A stretch of DNA of 64,000 nt from Fusobacterium varium (GCA_021531615.1 JADYUE010000004.1:1-64000); one strand, 5' to 3'; numbered from the stretch's first letter, positions 48,822 to 57,494 are shown. The notes: generated from the sequence alone by a model not told the origin. A program made the numbers and translations.

Positions 48822-49956
48822 CTACAACCTCTCCCATCTCTTCAAAATAATCTACTATTTTTTTCCCATTTCCACAGATGTTTCCTACAGCTAAAATCAA
48901 TATATCTTTTTCAATACTATCAAAATCACTTGCATTTCCAACTATTTCTATTTTTTCTTTAGCTATTTTCTCTTTAAGTAAATACTTTTTGAAAAGTTCC
49001 CTATTCTCTCCAGAAATTAGTATTTTATCAAATTTTTTATCAATCTTTTTTACAAAACTTATATATTGTTCCCATCTACTCACTCTATCTCCACGATTAT
49101 TTACTAAGAGATATCTTTTATTATTCCAATAATCCTTTTTTGAAAGTCTATCTATTATTATCTCTGTAGAATTAGGATCATTGGCTGCCATTGCATTGAT
49201 AAAATAAATCTTATTTTCTCTATTTTTATAAAGTAAAACTTTTAATACTCCTGGATCTCTATGGTAGTTTTTCATGCCTTCTAAAGCTTTTTTTTCATCT
49301 ATTCCTATATATTTACACACCTCTAAAGCTAAAGCAACATTACTTGGAAAATCTATCTCCCAATACTCCTCTTTTTCCTCTCTATTAATAAAAACTTTTG
49401 AATTTTTTTTAATAGCTTCTCTCTTAAAAAAATCAAAATACTTTTCATCACTTGTAAAGATTGCACCATTAGTTGGAATAGTATTAGCTAAAGAACTAGC
49501 TATCTCATCTAAACTCTTTCCCATCTCATCTAAATGATCCTCTCTAACATTGGTAATAATATTAATATCTGCATGAAGTATTTTATTTTCACATATATAT
49601 TGATACTCAGGTTTTACAGCCATACACTCTGTTATCAATACCTCTGCTCCCTCTCTATACGCCCAATTTATAGTTTTTATCTGTTCTTTGATATTTGCCT
49701 TTCCCTTTCTATTTATCTCTCTTTCAACATTAAAAGTGTCTATTATTCTAGGAGAAGTCCCTGTTATTTTAGTAAAAACTTTATACCCTCCAGCTCTTAC
49801 ACCTGCATCTATTAAACGGGAAACAGTTGATTTACCTCTAATTCCATTTACATGAATTAAGTATTTAAATGTTTCTCTTTGACACTCTGATCTTCTCTTT
49901 TCAAAAAATAGATAAAATATACAAAATAGACATAGTATAATAATTATTATTTCCAT
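48814..49956 (-). CDS. pgsB: Poly-gamma-glutamate synthase PgsB (CapB)
   Basis: ATP-dependent amide ligase of the Mur ligase type that links glutamate through gamma-amide bonds at the membrane. I use the ATG at 49956 (GGAG 7 bases upstream); 380 residues. A membrane anchor (2-18) precedes the P-loop VNGIRGKSTVSRL (38-44 core). KITGTSPRIID, VLITECMAVKPEYQYICE, NVREDHLDEMG and NAMAANDPNSTE are conserved CapB blocks. The length is the short, single-piece form without a separate second fragment. It begins four bases after the upstream deacylase gene. Polyglutamate production has been reported for Fusobacterium nucleatum, which agrees. Confidence 0.93.
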   Translation of the reverse strand: MEIIIIILCLFCIFYLFFEKRRSECQRETFKYLIHVNGIRGKSTVSRLIDAGVRAGGYKVFTKITGTSPRIIDTFNVEREINRKGKANIKEQIKTINWAYREGAEVLITECMAVKPEYQYICENKILHADINIITNVREDHLDEMGKSLDEIASSLANTIPTNGAIFTSDEKYFDFFKREAIKKNSKVFINREEKEEYWEIDFPSNVALALEVCKYIGIDEKKALEGMKNYHRDPGVLKVLLYKNRENKIYFINAMAANDPNSTEIIIDRLSKKDYWNNKRYLLVNNRGDRVSRWEQYISFVKKIDKKFDKILISGENRELFKKYLLKEKIAKEKIEIVGNASDFDSIEKDILILAVGNICGNGKKIVDYFEEMGEVVDG

Positions 49957-49960
49957 AGGC

Positions 49961-50635
49961 TTACTCCATTTCAAAATATTTCAATGTTTTGTTAAAAACA
50001 GATTTACACTTTTCCTTTCTTTTTATTATATCATCTTCTTTAGAAACTTCTATTGTTATTACAGGAATATTTAATCTTTTAGATATCTCTCTATTTAAGC
50101 TTCCTTTTGGTGCATCTGTCAATGGGACAAACCCAATATCTATCAATTCAAAAATAAGCTCACTATATTTTTCGCTACTCTCTTCTTGAAATATTATCGT
50201 ATTTCCAATATAAAATCTTGGATCTTTACTCTCATCATAATTATAATAGGATTCATGAAAGTCTAAAATTATATTTGGTTTATATCTTTCTATCACACTT
50301 ATTATTTCATAAGTGATTTTAGAAGTTTTTTCATCTTTTGGATAAAAAAAAGCTCTGTTCAAATCTTCCATGTAATATTCTGTTCTATTGCCATTTTTTA
50401 CAGCTTCTCTATTAGCTCTAGGGAGCAAAACTAAACTTCCATTTGATAATCTTATATCATTTAACTCATCTGTTAGTTCAATACCAGAGATTTCATCTCC
50501 ATGTATCCCTCCTACAACCATTATAGTAGGTTTTCCCTCTCCTAACAAATAATATTCAATCTCTGAAAGTTCAATTTTTTTAGAAGCAAAGCAATTTATA
50601 GAAATACACATCAATAAGAACAAAGCTTTTTTCAT
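49961..50635 (-). CDS. Exported M14/AstE-type zinc deacylase or peptidase (short)
   Basis: The 224 residues from the ATG at 50635 (GGAG 6 bases before) begin with a signal peptide (KKALFLLMCISINCFA). Zinc-binding HxxE is in GGIHGDEISG (His45, Glu48) and the third ligand in ILDFHESYYN (His127); the catalytic Glu is probably in TIEVSKED. This is the succinylglutamate desuccinylase/aspartoacylase branch of the M14 fold, but exported. Between pgsB and a longer paralogue, it probably cuts gamma-glutamyl chains or removes an N-acyl cap. Substrate unknown. Confidence 0.8.
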   Translation of the reverse strand: MKKALFLLMCISINCFASKKIELSEIEYYLLGEGKPTIMVVGGIHGDEISGIELTDELNDIRLSNGSLVLLPRANREAVKNGNRTEYYMEDLNRAFFYPKDEKTSKITYEIISVIERYKPNIILDFHESYYNYDESKDPRFYIGNTIIFQEESSEKYSELIFELIDIGFVPLTDAPKGSLNREISKRLNIPVITIEVSKEDDIIKRKEKCKSVFNKTLKYFEME

Positions 50636-50661
50636 AATTTTCTCCATAAGAAAAATTTTTA

Positions 50662-51789
50662 TTATTTAACTTCTTTTAAATAGAATCCAATTCCATTTTC
50701 TAATAAGTCAGCATAGCTAGGAATTCCTTCCATAACAATCTCTTTTTCAGGTTCGTTTTCCCCCATTACTAGAACAAGTTGAGAAATTCCAGTTAAATGT
50801 CTTCCAACTCTCTCTTCTAATGGATGTCCATTTTCATCATATGGGACAAATAATCTTCCTAGTTTTTGAGCTTCAACATATCTTGGGTCTTTTCCTGTCA
50901 ATACTAAAGCCTCATCTGTTCTTCCACGAAGTCTTCCTTGAGCAGCATTAGCAGATTCCATAAGTACTGCATAAGTATTTGTATAATCTCCAAGCTCTCT
51001 ATGAGTAAGTCCTCTTAATGATACTGGTGATGGCTCTAATCCTATTTGAATATCTTCAAATTCCATATTCATAACTACTTGAGAAGCAATAGGCATAGCT
51101 CTCTCATGTGATACAATAGCATTAATTACTGGATATTCCGGTGAAGCTTCATGAAGGTCAATTGTCATATTAATATCATTTTTTCTTATCATTTCAGTAA
51201 TAGCATAAGCCATTTTTTCTGTATAAGTTCCATCTGGTCTTCCTGGATATGCTCTATTTATATTTCTTGTTTCATTTCCAGAAAGTTGTTGTCCTGAAGC
51301 AGCATGGATATATACATCTGGATCTGGCCATTGATCTAGTGGGTTAGTAGCTCTCGATCCATATCTAAACCATCTTTCTCCAAAAGGAGTCTTTATCGTA
51401 AATCTTTGTGGTGATCCTTCTTGTGGGTCATTATGAGTCAATCCACTTCCATTAGTTCTTGGAAGTACATATACAGTTCCTTTATCAACCTTTAGATTTT
51501 CCACCATAAGAATAGCAGACATATATCCAGAAGGTTCATTTCCATGAGTTCCTCCTAAAACTAAAACACTTCCTCCAGGTTCCTTTCCTTGAAATACATA
51601 AACTTCACTATCTCCCCTAGTTCCTTTTAAATCTGGAAGATAATCACTTAACCTTTGAATTGAAGTTACTCCCTCACCTTTTACAATAGGTTCAGGTTCT
51701 CTCATTTTTAAAAATTCCTTTCCTGCTACAAATGATATAGCTAGAGAAAGAAAAATCATTGCAATTCCTGTTTTTTTATTTCCTTTCAT
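50662..51789 (-). CDS. Membrane-anchored M14/AstE-type zinc deacylase or peptidase (long)
   Basis: The 375 residues have an N-terminal anchor (TGIAMIFLSLAISFVAG), then a succinylglutamate desuccinylase/aspartoacylase-type domain with zinc motifs GGTHGNEPSG (His82, Glu85) and TIDLHEASPEYP (His213), and Arg-rich substrate loops (LPRTNGSG, NINRAYPGRPDG). The catalytic Glu is likely in AVLMESANAAQG. It differs from its neighbour by a C-terminal extension of over 100 residues. AGGGGG lies before the ATG. Being exported and next to pgsB and two gamma-glutamyltransferases, it probably acts on gamma-glutamyl material in the periplasm. Confidence 0.82.
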   Translation of the reverse strand: MKGNKKTGIAMIFLSLAISFVAGKEFLKMREPEPIVKGEGVTSIQRLSDYLPDLKGTRGDSEVYVFQGKEPGGSVLVLGGTHGNEPSGYMSAILMVENLKVDKGTVYVLPRTNGSGLTHNDPQEGSPQRFTIKTPFGERWFRYGSRATNPLDQWPDPDVYIHAASGQQLSGNETRNINRAYPGRPDGTYTEKMAYAITEMIRKNDINMTIDLHEASPEYPVINAIVSHERAMPIASQVVMNMEFEDIQIGLEPSPVSLRGLTHRELGDYTNTYAVLMESANAAQGRLRGRTDEALVLTGKDPRYVEAQKLGRLFVPYDENGHPLEERVGRHLTGISQLVLVMGENEPEKEIVMEGIPSYADLLENGIGFYLKEVK

Positions 51790-51801
51790 TTTCTTTCCCC
51801 C

Positions 51802-51951
51802 TTATTTTATCATTAATATTCTCAATAACAAAGGAATAATTACCAACGCTGCATTCAATTGTTTCATTAAATCTTTTTCTTCTAAAAGATTTAAAACAAC
51901 CATTATTAACACATATAATACTAAAGCTAAATATATATACATCATCATCAT
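51802..51951 (-). CDS. 49-residue two-helix membrane protein
   Basis: This short gene lies between the permease and the long deacylase. It starts with four ATG codons in a row (first at 51951), has GAGGTG seven bases upstream, and ends at TAA (51802-51804), 16 bases after the permease stop and 12 before the next start. The peptide starts MMMMYIYLALVLYVLIMVVL, then a charged turn (NLLEEKDLMKQLN) and a second helix (AALVIIPLLLRILMIK). The two-helix hairpin and its spacing argue for a true gene. A longer frame over the same bases has no ribosome site and a mixed composition. It may be an accessory subunit of the permease. Confidence 0.72.
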   Translation of the reverse strand: MMMMYIYLALVLYVLIMVVLNLLEEKDLMKQLNAALVIIPLLLRILMIK

Positions 51952-51967
51952 CTTTTATCACCTCATT

Positions 51968-53239
51968 CTAATATATAATAGATCCTAATTGATTAGAGAA
52001 CATAATCATAATTATAGAATATACAATAATTACAATAGCAGGGACAAGTGATTTCTTCAATACTGGTGTATAGTCCTTCATTCCTACAACTTGAGCAGCA
52101 AATATTCCAGCTAAAGCTGTCGGTGGCATTAAATCTCCAAGTGAAGCTATAAAAGATATAGCTGAACCTGTAATGATTTGGTTTTGTGACAAGAATACCA
52201 TAAGGAATGGAACTCCAAGAACTGAAGCTGCACCAAATGATGATACTGCACCAAATAATGGAATTGTTATTGCCATAGCTATATATATTAACGATTGAGG
52301 TAAACTTAAACTATTTACAACGATATATCCTCTAACTCCTGTAAGAGTCATAACTTGAATAAACATTCCAACTCCCATTAATATTCCCATTACTGGAAGA
52401 GTTTGATTAACTGCTTCTTTAGATACTTTAAAGAAGTTTATTTTCTTTCCACAGAACATTCCAATAACTGCACTAATTATAAATATAAGGGGCATTCCTA
52501 ATCCAAATATACTAGGAGCTACCTTGTCCATTGTCATTAAGAAAATTGCAACAATTACAGGAATATAAAGTTTTATTCCATATTGATCTATTGCTGTAAA
52601 GTCAATCTCTTTTTTGATCTCATCATAATCAATATTTTTTACATGTTTTAATCCTAAGTATAGAACTGAAAAAATAGCAACTGGTACTGTCAATAAAAGT
52701 AATGGAATTGTAAATCCTACATAAGGCATGTCAATTCCTCCACCAATTATCATCGCAGGTACGTTTACTGGAGGAGCTATCATACCAAAAAGTCCTCCAA
52801 GAGCTATAATAGTAGCTGTTTCTACCATAGGTATTCCAATTAACATAAATATTGGTGCAACTATACTTCCAGCTGTAAGTACAGAAGCTGTTGATGATCC
52901 TGTTATCATTCCTGGGAACATTGAAATAAACATCAATAGTATTAAAAGAAGCCAAGGAGTTTTATGGAATTTTTTTAGAATAGAAGCACTCAATGCATTA
53001 AGTGTTCCTATCTCTTGTATAACCTTCATAAATACCATAGCTGTTGCTATTACAAGTATTGTATCTATATATCCAAAAGTTCCCTCTACTAAATGTCTAA
53101 TAGGAATTCCTTTTCCTGCTATTATAGTTGCTGTTATTGATGATAAAACCATAGCTATACTTACTGGTAACTTCAATGCAAAACAAGCTATTGCAAAGAC
53201 AGCTACCATAGCTATAAATAATATAAGTTCAAGTGACAT
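51968..53239 (-). CDS. DctM-like (TRAP large-subunit/IT superfamily) permease
   Basis: The 423 residues make about 11-12 membrane helices. The re-entrant regions GMITGSSTASVLTAGSIVAPIF and FGAVSSFGAASVLGVPFL, and GLFGMIAPPVNVPAMIIGGGIDMP, match the DctM/IT-type sodium-coupled carriers. No DctQ or DctP gene is adjacent; instead the neighbours are a DUF6305 periplasmic protein upstream and the 49-residue membrane protein downstream. By context it should import glutamate or gamma-glutamyl peptides released by the two transferases. GGAGGGG precedes the start. Confidence 0.82.
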   Translation of the reverse strand: MSLELILFIAMVAVFAIACFALKLPVSIAMVLSSITATIIAGKGIPIRHLVEGTFGYIDTILVIATAMVFMKVIQEIGTLNALSASILKKFHKTPWLLLILLMFISMFPGMITGSSTASVLTAGSIVAPIFMLIGIPMVETATIIALGGLFGMIAPPVNVPAMIIGGGIDMPYVGFTIPLLLLTVPVAIFSVLYLGLKHVKNIDYDEIKKEIDFTAIDQYGIKLYIPVIVAIFLMTMDKVAPSIFGLGMPLIFIISAVIGMFCGKKINFFKVSKEAVNQTLPVMGILMGVGMFIQVMTLTGVRGYIVVNSLSLPQSLIYIAMAITIPLFGAVSSFGAASVLGVPFLMVFLSQNQIITGSAISFIASLGDLMPPTALAGIFAAQVVGMKDYTPVLKKSLVPAIVIIVYSIIMIMFSNQLGSIIY

Positions 53240-53266
53240 AATTTTCTTCCCCTCCTTTAAATAATA

Positions 53267-53285
53267 GGGCTGTTAATAACAGCCC
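53267..53285 (-). terminator. Intercistronic hairpin between DUF6305 and permease genes
   Basis: GGGCTGT (53267-53273) and ACAGCCC (53279-53285) form a strong GC-rich stem with a 5-base loop in a very AT-rich setting. No clean T-run follows on the minus strand, and the operon continues. It may be a partial terminator or an mRNA-stabilising end giving more binding protein than permease. Confidence 0.65.
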
Positions 53286-53296
53286 CACTAATAAAA

Positions 53297-53830
53297 TTAT
53301 TCAAATGCTTTTGTTAAAGGTTCAACTGCATTAGTAATTTTTGGAATAGTATCCATAGGAATATTTTTTTCCTCTGCTATCTTAGTGAAAGCACCATCTT
53401 TATTTCCCTCTTCAACTACAATTAGATAATCAGCATATGGAGCTGCTGCATTTACAAATTTATCTGATAACTCTCCTCTTCTTGCTGCTCCACCAATATG
53501 CATTCCTATAATTTTTATACCTTTTTCTTTAGCACCTTTTATAAGAGCTTCTGTTCTCTCTAATTCATCTTCAACTTTTATTCCTGCTGCTCCAAGTCCT
53601 TTAGAACTTCCTCCTATTGCTAAAATAAGTGTTTTTTCATCTTTTAATCCCTCTTTAGTAACTGATTTATCAAAATTTGCATCTATTTTAGCTTTTTTCA
53701 ATAGAGCTTTTACCATTTGAACATCTGCACTTTGCCCTATTGATGTAAGTGTAATTGGTTTTTCAAAATCTGCTGCCATTGCAGCTGCTGCTGTTAATAA
53801 AAATGTTGTTATTGCTAATAATTTTTTCAT
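53297..53830 (-). CDS. DUF6305 family periplasmic protein
   Basis: The 177 residues have a signal peptide (LAITTFLLTAAAAMA) and one compact alpha/beta domain: PITLTSIGQSADVQMVKALLKKAKI, DEKTLILAIGGSSKGLGAAGI, GIKIIGMHIGGAARRGELSDKF, YADYLIVVEEGNKDGAF. It appears to be the DUF6305 family, with no known function. The Ser/Gly-rich loops would suit anion or carboxylate binding. Lying between a gamma-glutamyltransferase and a DctM-like permease, it may be a single-domain substrate-binding protein of a new type. AGGAGG precedes the start. Confidence 0.8.
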   Translation of the reverse strand: MKKLLAITTFLLTAAAAMAADFEKPITLTSIGQSADVQMVKALLKKAKIDANFDKSVTKEGLKDEKTLILAIGGSSKGLGAAGIKVEDELERTEALIKGAKEKGIKIIGMHIGGAARRGELSDKFVNAAAPYADYLIVVEEGNKDGAFTKIAEEKNIPMDTIPKITNAVEPLTKAFE

Positions 53831-53869
53831 TGTAACTTCCTCCTGTATTTTAAATTAAATTTATTATTT

Positions 53870-55636
53870 TTAGAATCCTAAAGCTTTTCCATCTCTTCTT
53901 GGATCTGCTCCACCTTCTAATGTACCATCTTCTTTATACATTACACCTTGAACTGATCCCATTCCTCTATCCCAATCAGATGTAACATTTACTTTATGTC
54001 CCATTTCTTGTAATTTTTTAACTGTTTCATCTGAAACTCTTGTTTCAACATTGATAGTATCAGAAGTGTTATCATATAATCTAGGAGCATCAATAGCTTC
54101 TTGCATTCCCATATTATGATCTATAACTCTACTTATTACTTGAGATACAGTACTTATAATTTTTGTTGCCCCTGGTGATCCTAATACCATAAATGGTTTA
54201 CCATCTTTTAATACAATAGTTGGTGACATTGAGCTTAATGGAGTTTTTCCTGGTGCTACTGAGTTTGGATGTCCTGCTCCTGTTACAAAGTCATCCATTT
54301 CATTATTTAAAACAAATCCATATCCATCTGCTACTACACTATTTCCAAATAGTCCATTTACAGTTTTTGTAATTGCAACCATATTTCCTTCACTATCTGC
54401 TATTGAATAGTGAGTAGTATCTTCTGATTCATATTGCCAAGGATCATGTGCAATACTAGGTTTTGCTTTATTCATATCTATATATTTAGCAATTTCTTTA
54501 GCATAAGCTTTAGATGTAAATCCTTTCATTGGAACAGGAATGTAATCACTATCTCCCATATATTTAGCTCTATCAGCATAAGCTAATTTATAAGCTTCTG
54601 AGAATAAATGTAAATATTCTGGTGAGTTAACATCTAATTCCCCAACATTGAAATTTTCAAGAATATTAAGTATCTCTATAACTATTGCCCCTCCTGAACT
54701 TGGTGAAGGTGATGAAATTATTTCATATCCTCTATATGTTCCAGATACAGGTTTTCTTATAATTGGTTGATAGTTTGCTAAATCTTCTAAAGTAAATAAT
54801 CCATCATATTTATTTAATGAATTTACTATAGCTTCTGCTACCTCTCCTTTATAGAAACCATCTCTTCCCTTTTCAATTATAATTTCAAGAGTTTTTGCCA
54901 TATCTTCATTGACAAATTTATCTCCAACTTCATATGGAAATCCATCTTCAGTTAAGAATACTTTTCCTGTTTCAGGATATTTTTCCATCATATCAAATTG
55001 GTTTTTCATATCAGCTGATAAAGTAGGTGTAACTATAAATCCATTTTTTGCAAGATTTACAGCTGGTCTCATTACCTCTTCTCTTGACATTGTTCCATAT
55101 TTTTCAAGTGCATAAAGTAATCCCGCTACCTCCCCAGGTATACCTGCTGCTTTTCCACCTTCAACTTTTTTATTTCCTATAACTTTTCCATCTTTATCAG
55201 TTTTCCACATTTCTGGAGTTGCATTTTTAGGAGCTCTTTCTCTAAAGTCAATAAAGATTGTTTCTCCTGTTTTAGCTATTCTAATCATCATGAATCCTCC
55301 TCCTCCAAGTCCTGAAGAGTTAGGTTCACAAACACTTAAAGCAAATCCTGATGCAACTGCTGCATCTATAGCATTTCCACCTTTTCTTAAAATTTCTCTA
55401 CCTATTTTACTAGCTTCAAATTTTCCAGTAGAAACAACCCCTACTTTTCCAATTCCTCCACGATCTCCTCTTATCATTTCACCTTTTTCATCATAAGGTT
55501 TCCAATCTTCAATTTGTTGAGAAGCTGAAACTCCATTTGAAACTTTATTTGCTTGAACAGTACTACAAGCTGTCAATGATAGTGCTAATGTAGCTATTAC
55601 ACTGGCAAAAAATAATCTTTTTTTCATGCTTTTCAT
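53870..55636 (-). CDS. ggt: Gamma-glutamyltransferase, lipoprotein
   Basis: N-terminal nucleophile hydrolase that cleaves or transfers gamma-glutamyl groups. The 588-residue precursor has a lipoprotein signal (LTAC, Cys24) and should be membrane-tethered. It is expected to cut itself before Thr407 (ESED-TTHYSIAD), the nucleophile. Other conserved parts are GGNAIDAAVASGFALSVCEPNSSGLGGGGFM, NEMDDFV and PLSSMSPTIVL (oxyanion serines). CapD, which processes polyglutamate in Bacillus anthracis, is of this fold. It lies between a second transferase gene and the DUF6305 gene. Confidence 0.93.
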   Translation of the reverse strand: MKSMKKRLFFASVIATLALSLTACSTVQANKVSNGVSASQQIEDWKPYDEKGEMIRGDRGGIGKVGVVSTGKFEASKIGREILRKGGNAIDAAVASGFALSVCEPNSSGLGGGGFMMIRIAKTGETIFIDFRERAPKNATPEMWKTDKDGKVIGNKKVEGGKAAGIPGEVAGLLYALEKYGTMSREEVMRPAVNLAKNGFIVTPTLSADMKNQFDMMEKYPETGKVFLTEDGFPYEVGDKFVNEDMAKTLEIIIEKGRDGFYKGEVAEAIVNSLNKYDGLFTLEDLANYQPIIRKPVSGTYRGYEIISSPSPSSGGAIVIEILNILENFNVGELDVNSPEYLHLFSEAYKLAYADRAKYMGDSDYIPVPMKGFTSKAYAKEIAKYIDMNKAKPSIAHDPWQYESEDTTHYSIADSEGNMVAITKTVNGLFGNSVVADGYGFVLNNEMDDFVTGAGHPNSVAPGKTPLSSMSPTIVLKDGKPFMVLGSPGATKIISTVSQVISRVIDHNMGMQEAIDAPRLYDNTSDTINVETRVSDETVKKLQEMGHKVNVTSDWDRGMGSVQGVMYKEDGTLEGGADPRRDGKALGF

Positions 55637-55705
55637 ACTTTCCTCCCAATTTGCTTTATTTGATCATCTGCCTCTAATAACTAGAAGCAGATGTTAATCA
55701 CATAA

Positions 55706-57406
55706 TTAGAATGATGCTGCCTGTCCATCTCTTCTTGGGTCTGCTCCACCATGAAGAGTCTTTGTATCATAATCCATTAATATACCTTGAACTCCTCCAA
55801 AGTAGTTATCATAACTTCCTCTCATATTTATTTCATGTCCCATTTCTTTTAATTTGTTATAAGATTCATGAGATACTCTTCCTTCAAGATTTAAACTTCC
55901 TGATTGGAATTGAGCTATTCTAGGAGCACTGATAGCTTCTTGCATAGACATTCCATGGTCTATTACATTACTTATTGTAAGAGCAACTGCTGGTATAATT
56001 CTTGTAGCACCTGGTGATCCAACTGTCATAAATGGTCTATTATCTGGATCTAGTACTAATGTTGGTGACATACTGCTAAGTGGTCTCTTTCCACCTTCAA
56101 TAGAGTTTTTCATATTTTTTTGAGGTACAAAGTCATCCATTTCATTGTTCATCATAATTCCTGTTCCTGGAACTAAAACACCTGATCCAAAGAAATAGTT
56201 AATTGTTTGAGTAACTGCAACCATATTTCCTTCTTTATCCATTACAGAGAAGTGAGTCGTACTTCCACTTTCATATTTGCTAGGATCCCCAACTTTAATA
56301 TCTTTTCCTGCCTTTTCAAGATCTATTTTCTTAACTAGATCTTTAGCATACTCTTTTGAAGTAAGTCCTTTTAATGGAACTTTTACATAAGCTGTATCTC
56401 CCATATATTCAGCTCTATCAGCAAATACTTGTTTCATGCTTTCTGCCCATACATGCCAACTTTCAGGAGTATTATCTCCTAATGATTTAAGATCATAGTT
56501 TTCCATCATATTTAAAAGTTGTACTATGTGAGTTCCACCTGAACTTGCTGGTGGACAAGAGATAATAGTATATCCTCTATATGTTCCTTCCACTGGTTCT
56601 CTCTCTTCTATAGAATAATTTTTAATATCTTCAGCAGTCATAAGTCCACCTTGTTTTTGAACTTCTGCTGCAATTTTATTAGCTATTTCTCCTTCATAGA
56701 ATCCTTTTTTTCCTTCTTTAGCTATTTTTTTAAGAGTTTTAGCTAAATCTTTATTAACAAGTTTATCTCCAGCTTCATAAGGAAGTCCATCTTTTAAATA
56801 AACTTCTCCTGCTGCCTCAAATTTTGCTAATTTTTCATAGTTATCTTGAATTATTGTTTCTAAGTTTTTAGATACTGTTATTCCTTCTTCAGCATATTTT
56901 ATAGCTGGAGCCATAACATCTGCTCTTTTCATTGTTCCATATTTTTCAAGTGCTGTAAGAAGTCCTGCTACAGTTCCTGGAACACCTGAAGCTTTTCCTC
57001 CTTCAACAATCTCATTATTTACTACTTTTCCATTTTCATCTAATACAAACATATCTGGAGTAGCTTTAGAAGGTGCTTTTTCTCTATAATCTATTACTAC
57101 TGTCTTACCAGTTTTAGCCATTCTGATAAGCATAAACCCTCCTCCTCCAATTCCTGAAGCATTAGGTTCAAATACACTGATAGCAAAAGCTGTAGCTACA
57201 GCTGCATCCACAGCATTACCACCTTTTTTCATTATCTCTACTCCAATTTTTGAAGCTTCTGGACTAGCTGCTGCTACTACTCCATTTTTTCCATCTGCCC
57301 ATCTTCCATAAAGATTCTCTGGTGTAGCTGCATGAGAAAATGTAAAAATACTAGTAAACAATGTCATAACTATTGTTCCTGATTTAATCATATTTTTTAA
57401 TACCAT
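55706..57406 (-). CDS. ggt: Gamma-glutamyltransferase, exported
   Basis: Paralogue of the next gene, 566 residues from the ATG at 57406 (GGAGG 7 bases upstream; an ATG directly before it is also possible). A cleavable signal peptide (VMTLFTSIFTFSHA) would release it to the periplasm. Nucleophile Thr is in SGSTTHFSVMD (Thr383 in this numbering). GGNAVDAAVATAFAISVFEPNASGIGGGGFM, NEMDDFV and PLSSMSPTLVL are conserved. It is the first gene of the ten-gene series. Soluble and lipid-anchored versions side by side suggest different acceptors or localisation. Confidence 0.93.
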   Translation of the reverse strand: MVLKNMIKSGTIVMTLFTSIFTFSHAATPENLYGRWADGKNGVVAAASPEASKIGVEIMKKGGNAVDAAVATAFAISVFEPNASGIGGGGFMLIRMAKTGKTVVIDYREKAPSKATPDMFVLDENGKVVNNEIVEGGKASGVPGTVAGLLTALEKYGTMKRADVMAPAIKYAEEGITVSKNLETIIQDNYEKLAKFEAAGEVYLKDGLPYEAGDKLVNKDLAKTLKKIAKEGKKGFYEGEIANKIAAEVQKQGGLMTAEDIKNYSIEEREPVEGTYRGYTIISCPPASSGGTHIVQLLNMMENYDLKSLGDNTPESWHVWAESMKQVFADRAEYMGDTAYVKVPLKGLTSKEYAKDLVKKIDLEKAGKDIKVGDPSKYESGSTTHFSVMDKEGNMVAVTQTINYFFGSGVLVPGTGIMMNNEMDDFVPQKNMKNSIEGGKRPLSSMSPTLVLDPDNRPFMTVGSPGATRIIPAVALTISNVIDHGMSMQEAISAPRIAQFQSGSLNLEGRVSHESYNKLKEMGHEINMRGSYDNYFGGVQGILMDYDTKTLHGGADPRRDGQAASF

Positions 57407-57466
57407 CATATCCCCTCCATTTTTATGTTTTATTTTAGTTAATAAAAGTTTATTTTCTTATTATAT

Positions 57467-57494
57467 ATTATATTTTAATACTGTAAAAAGTAAA
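57467..57494 (-). promoter_or_regulatory. Promoter of the gamma-glutamyl operon
   Basis: TTTACT (57489-57494), a 16-base spacer and TATAAT (57467-57472) on the minus strand, about 60 bases before the first gene. A 41-base pure pyrimidine tract (plus strand, 57512-57552) lies just upstream. The remaining gap 57553-57734 is extremely AT-rich and must hold the promoter of the divergent kinase gene, which I could not place with confidence. Confidence 0.6.

Noticed and set aside
51776-51961. A 61-residue minus-strand frame between the long deacylase and permease genes
   Set aside because: It lacks a ribosome site, overlaps the next gene, and has an unconvincing composition. The 49-residue frame at 51802-51951 in another phase has the ribosome site and membrane-helix pattern.
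52728-53264. A 178-residue plus-strand frame opposite the permease
   Set aside because: Isoleucine-rich low-complexity antisense shadow of a membrane-protein gene.
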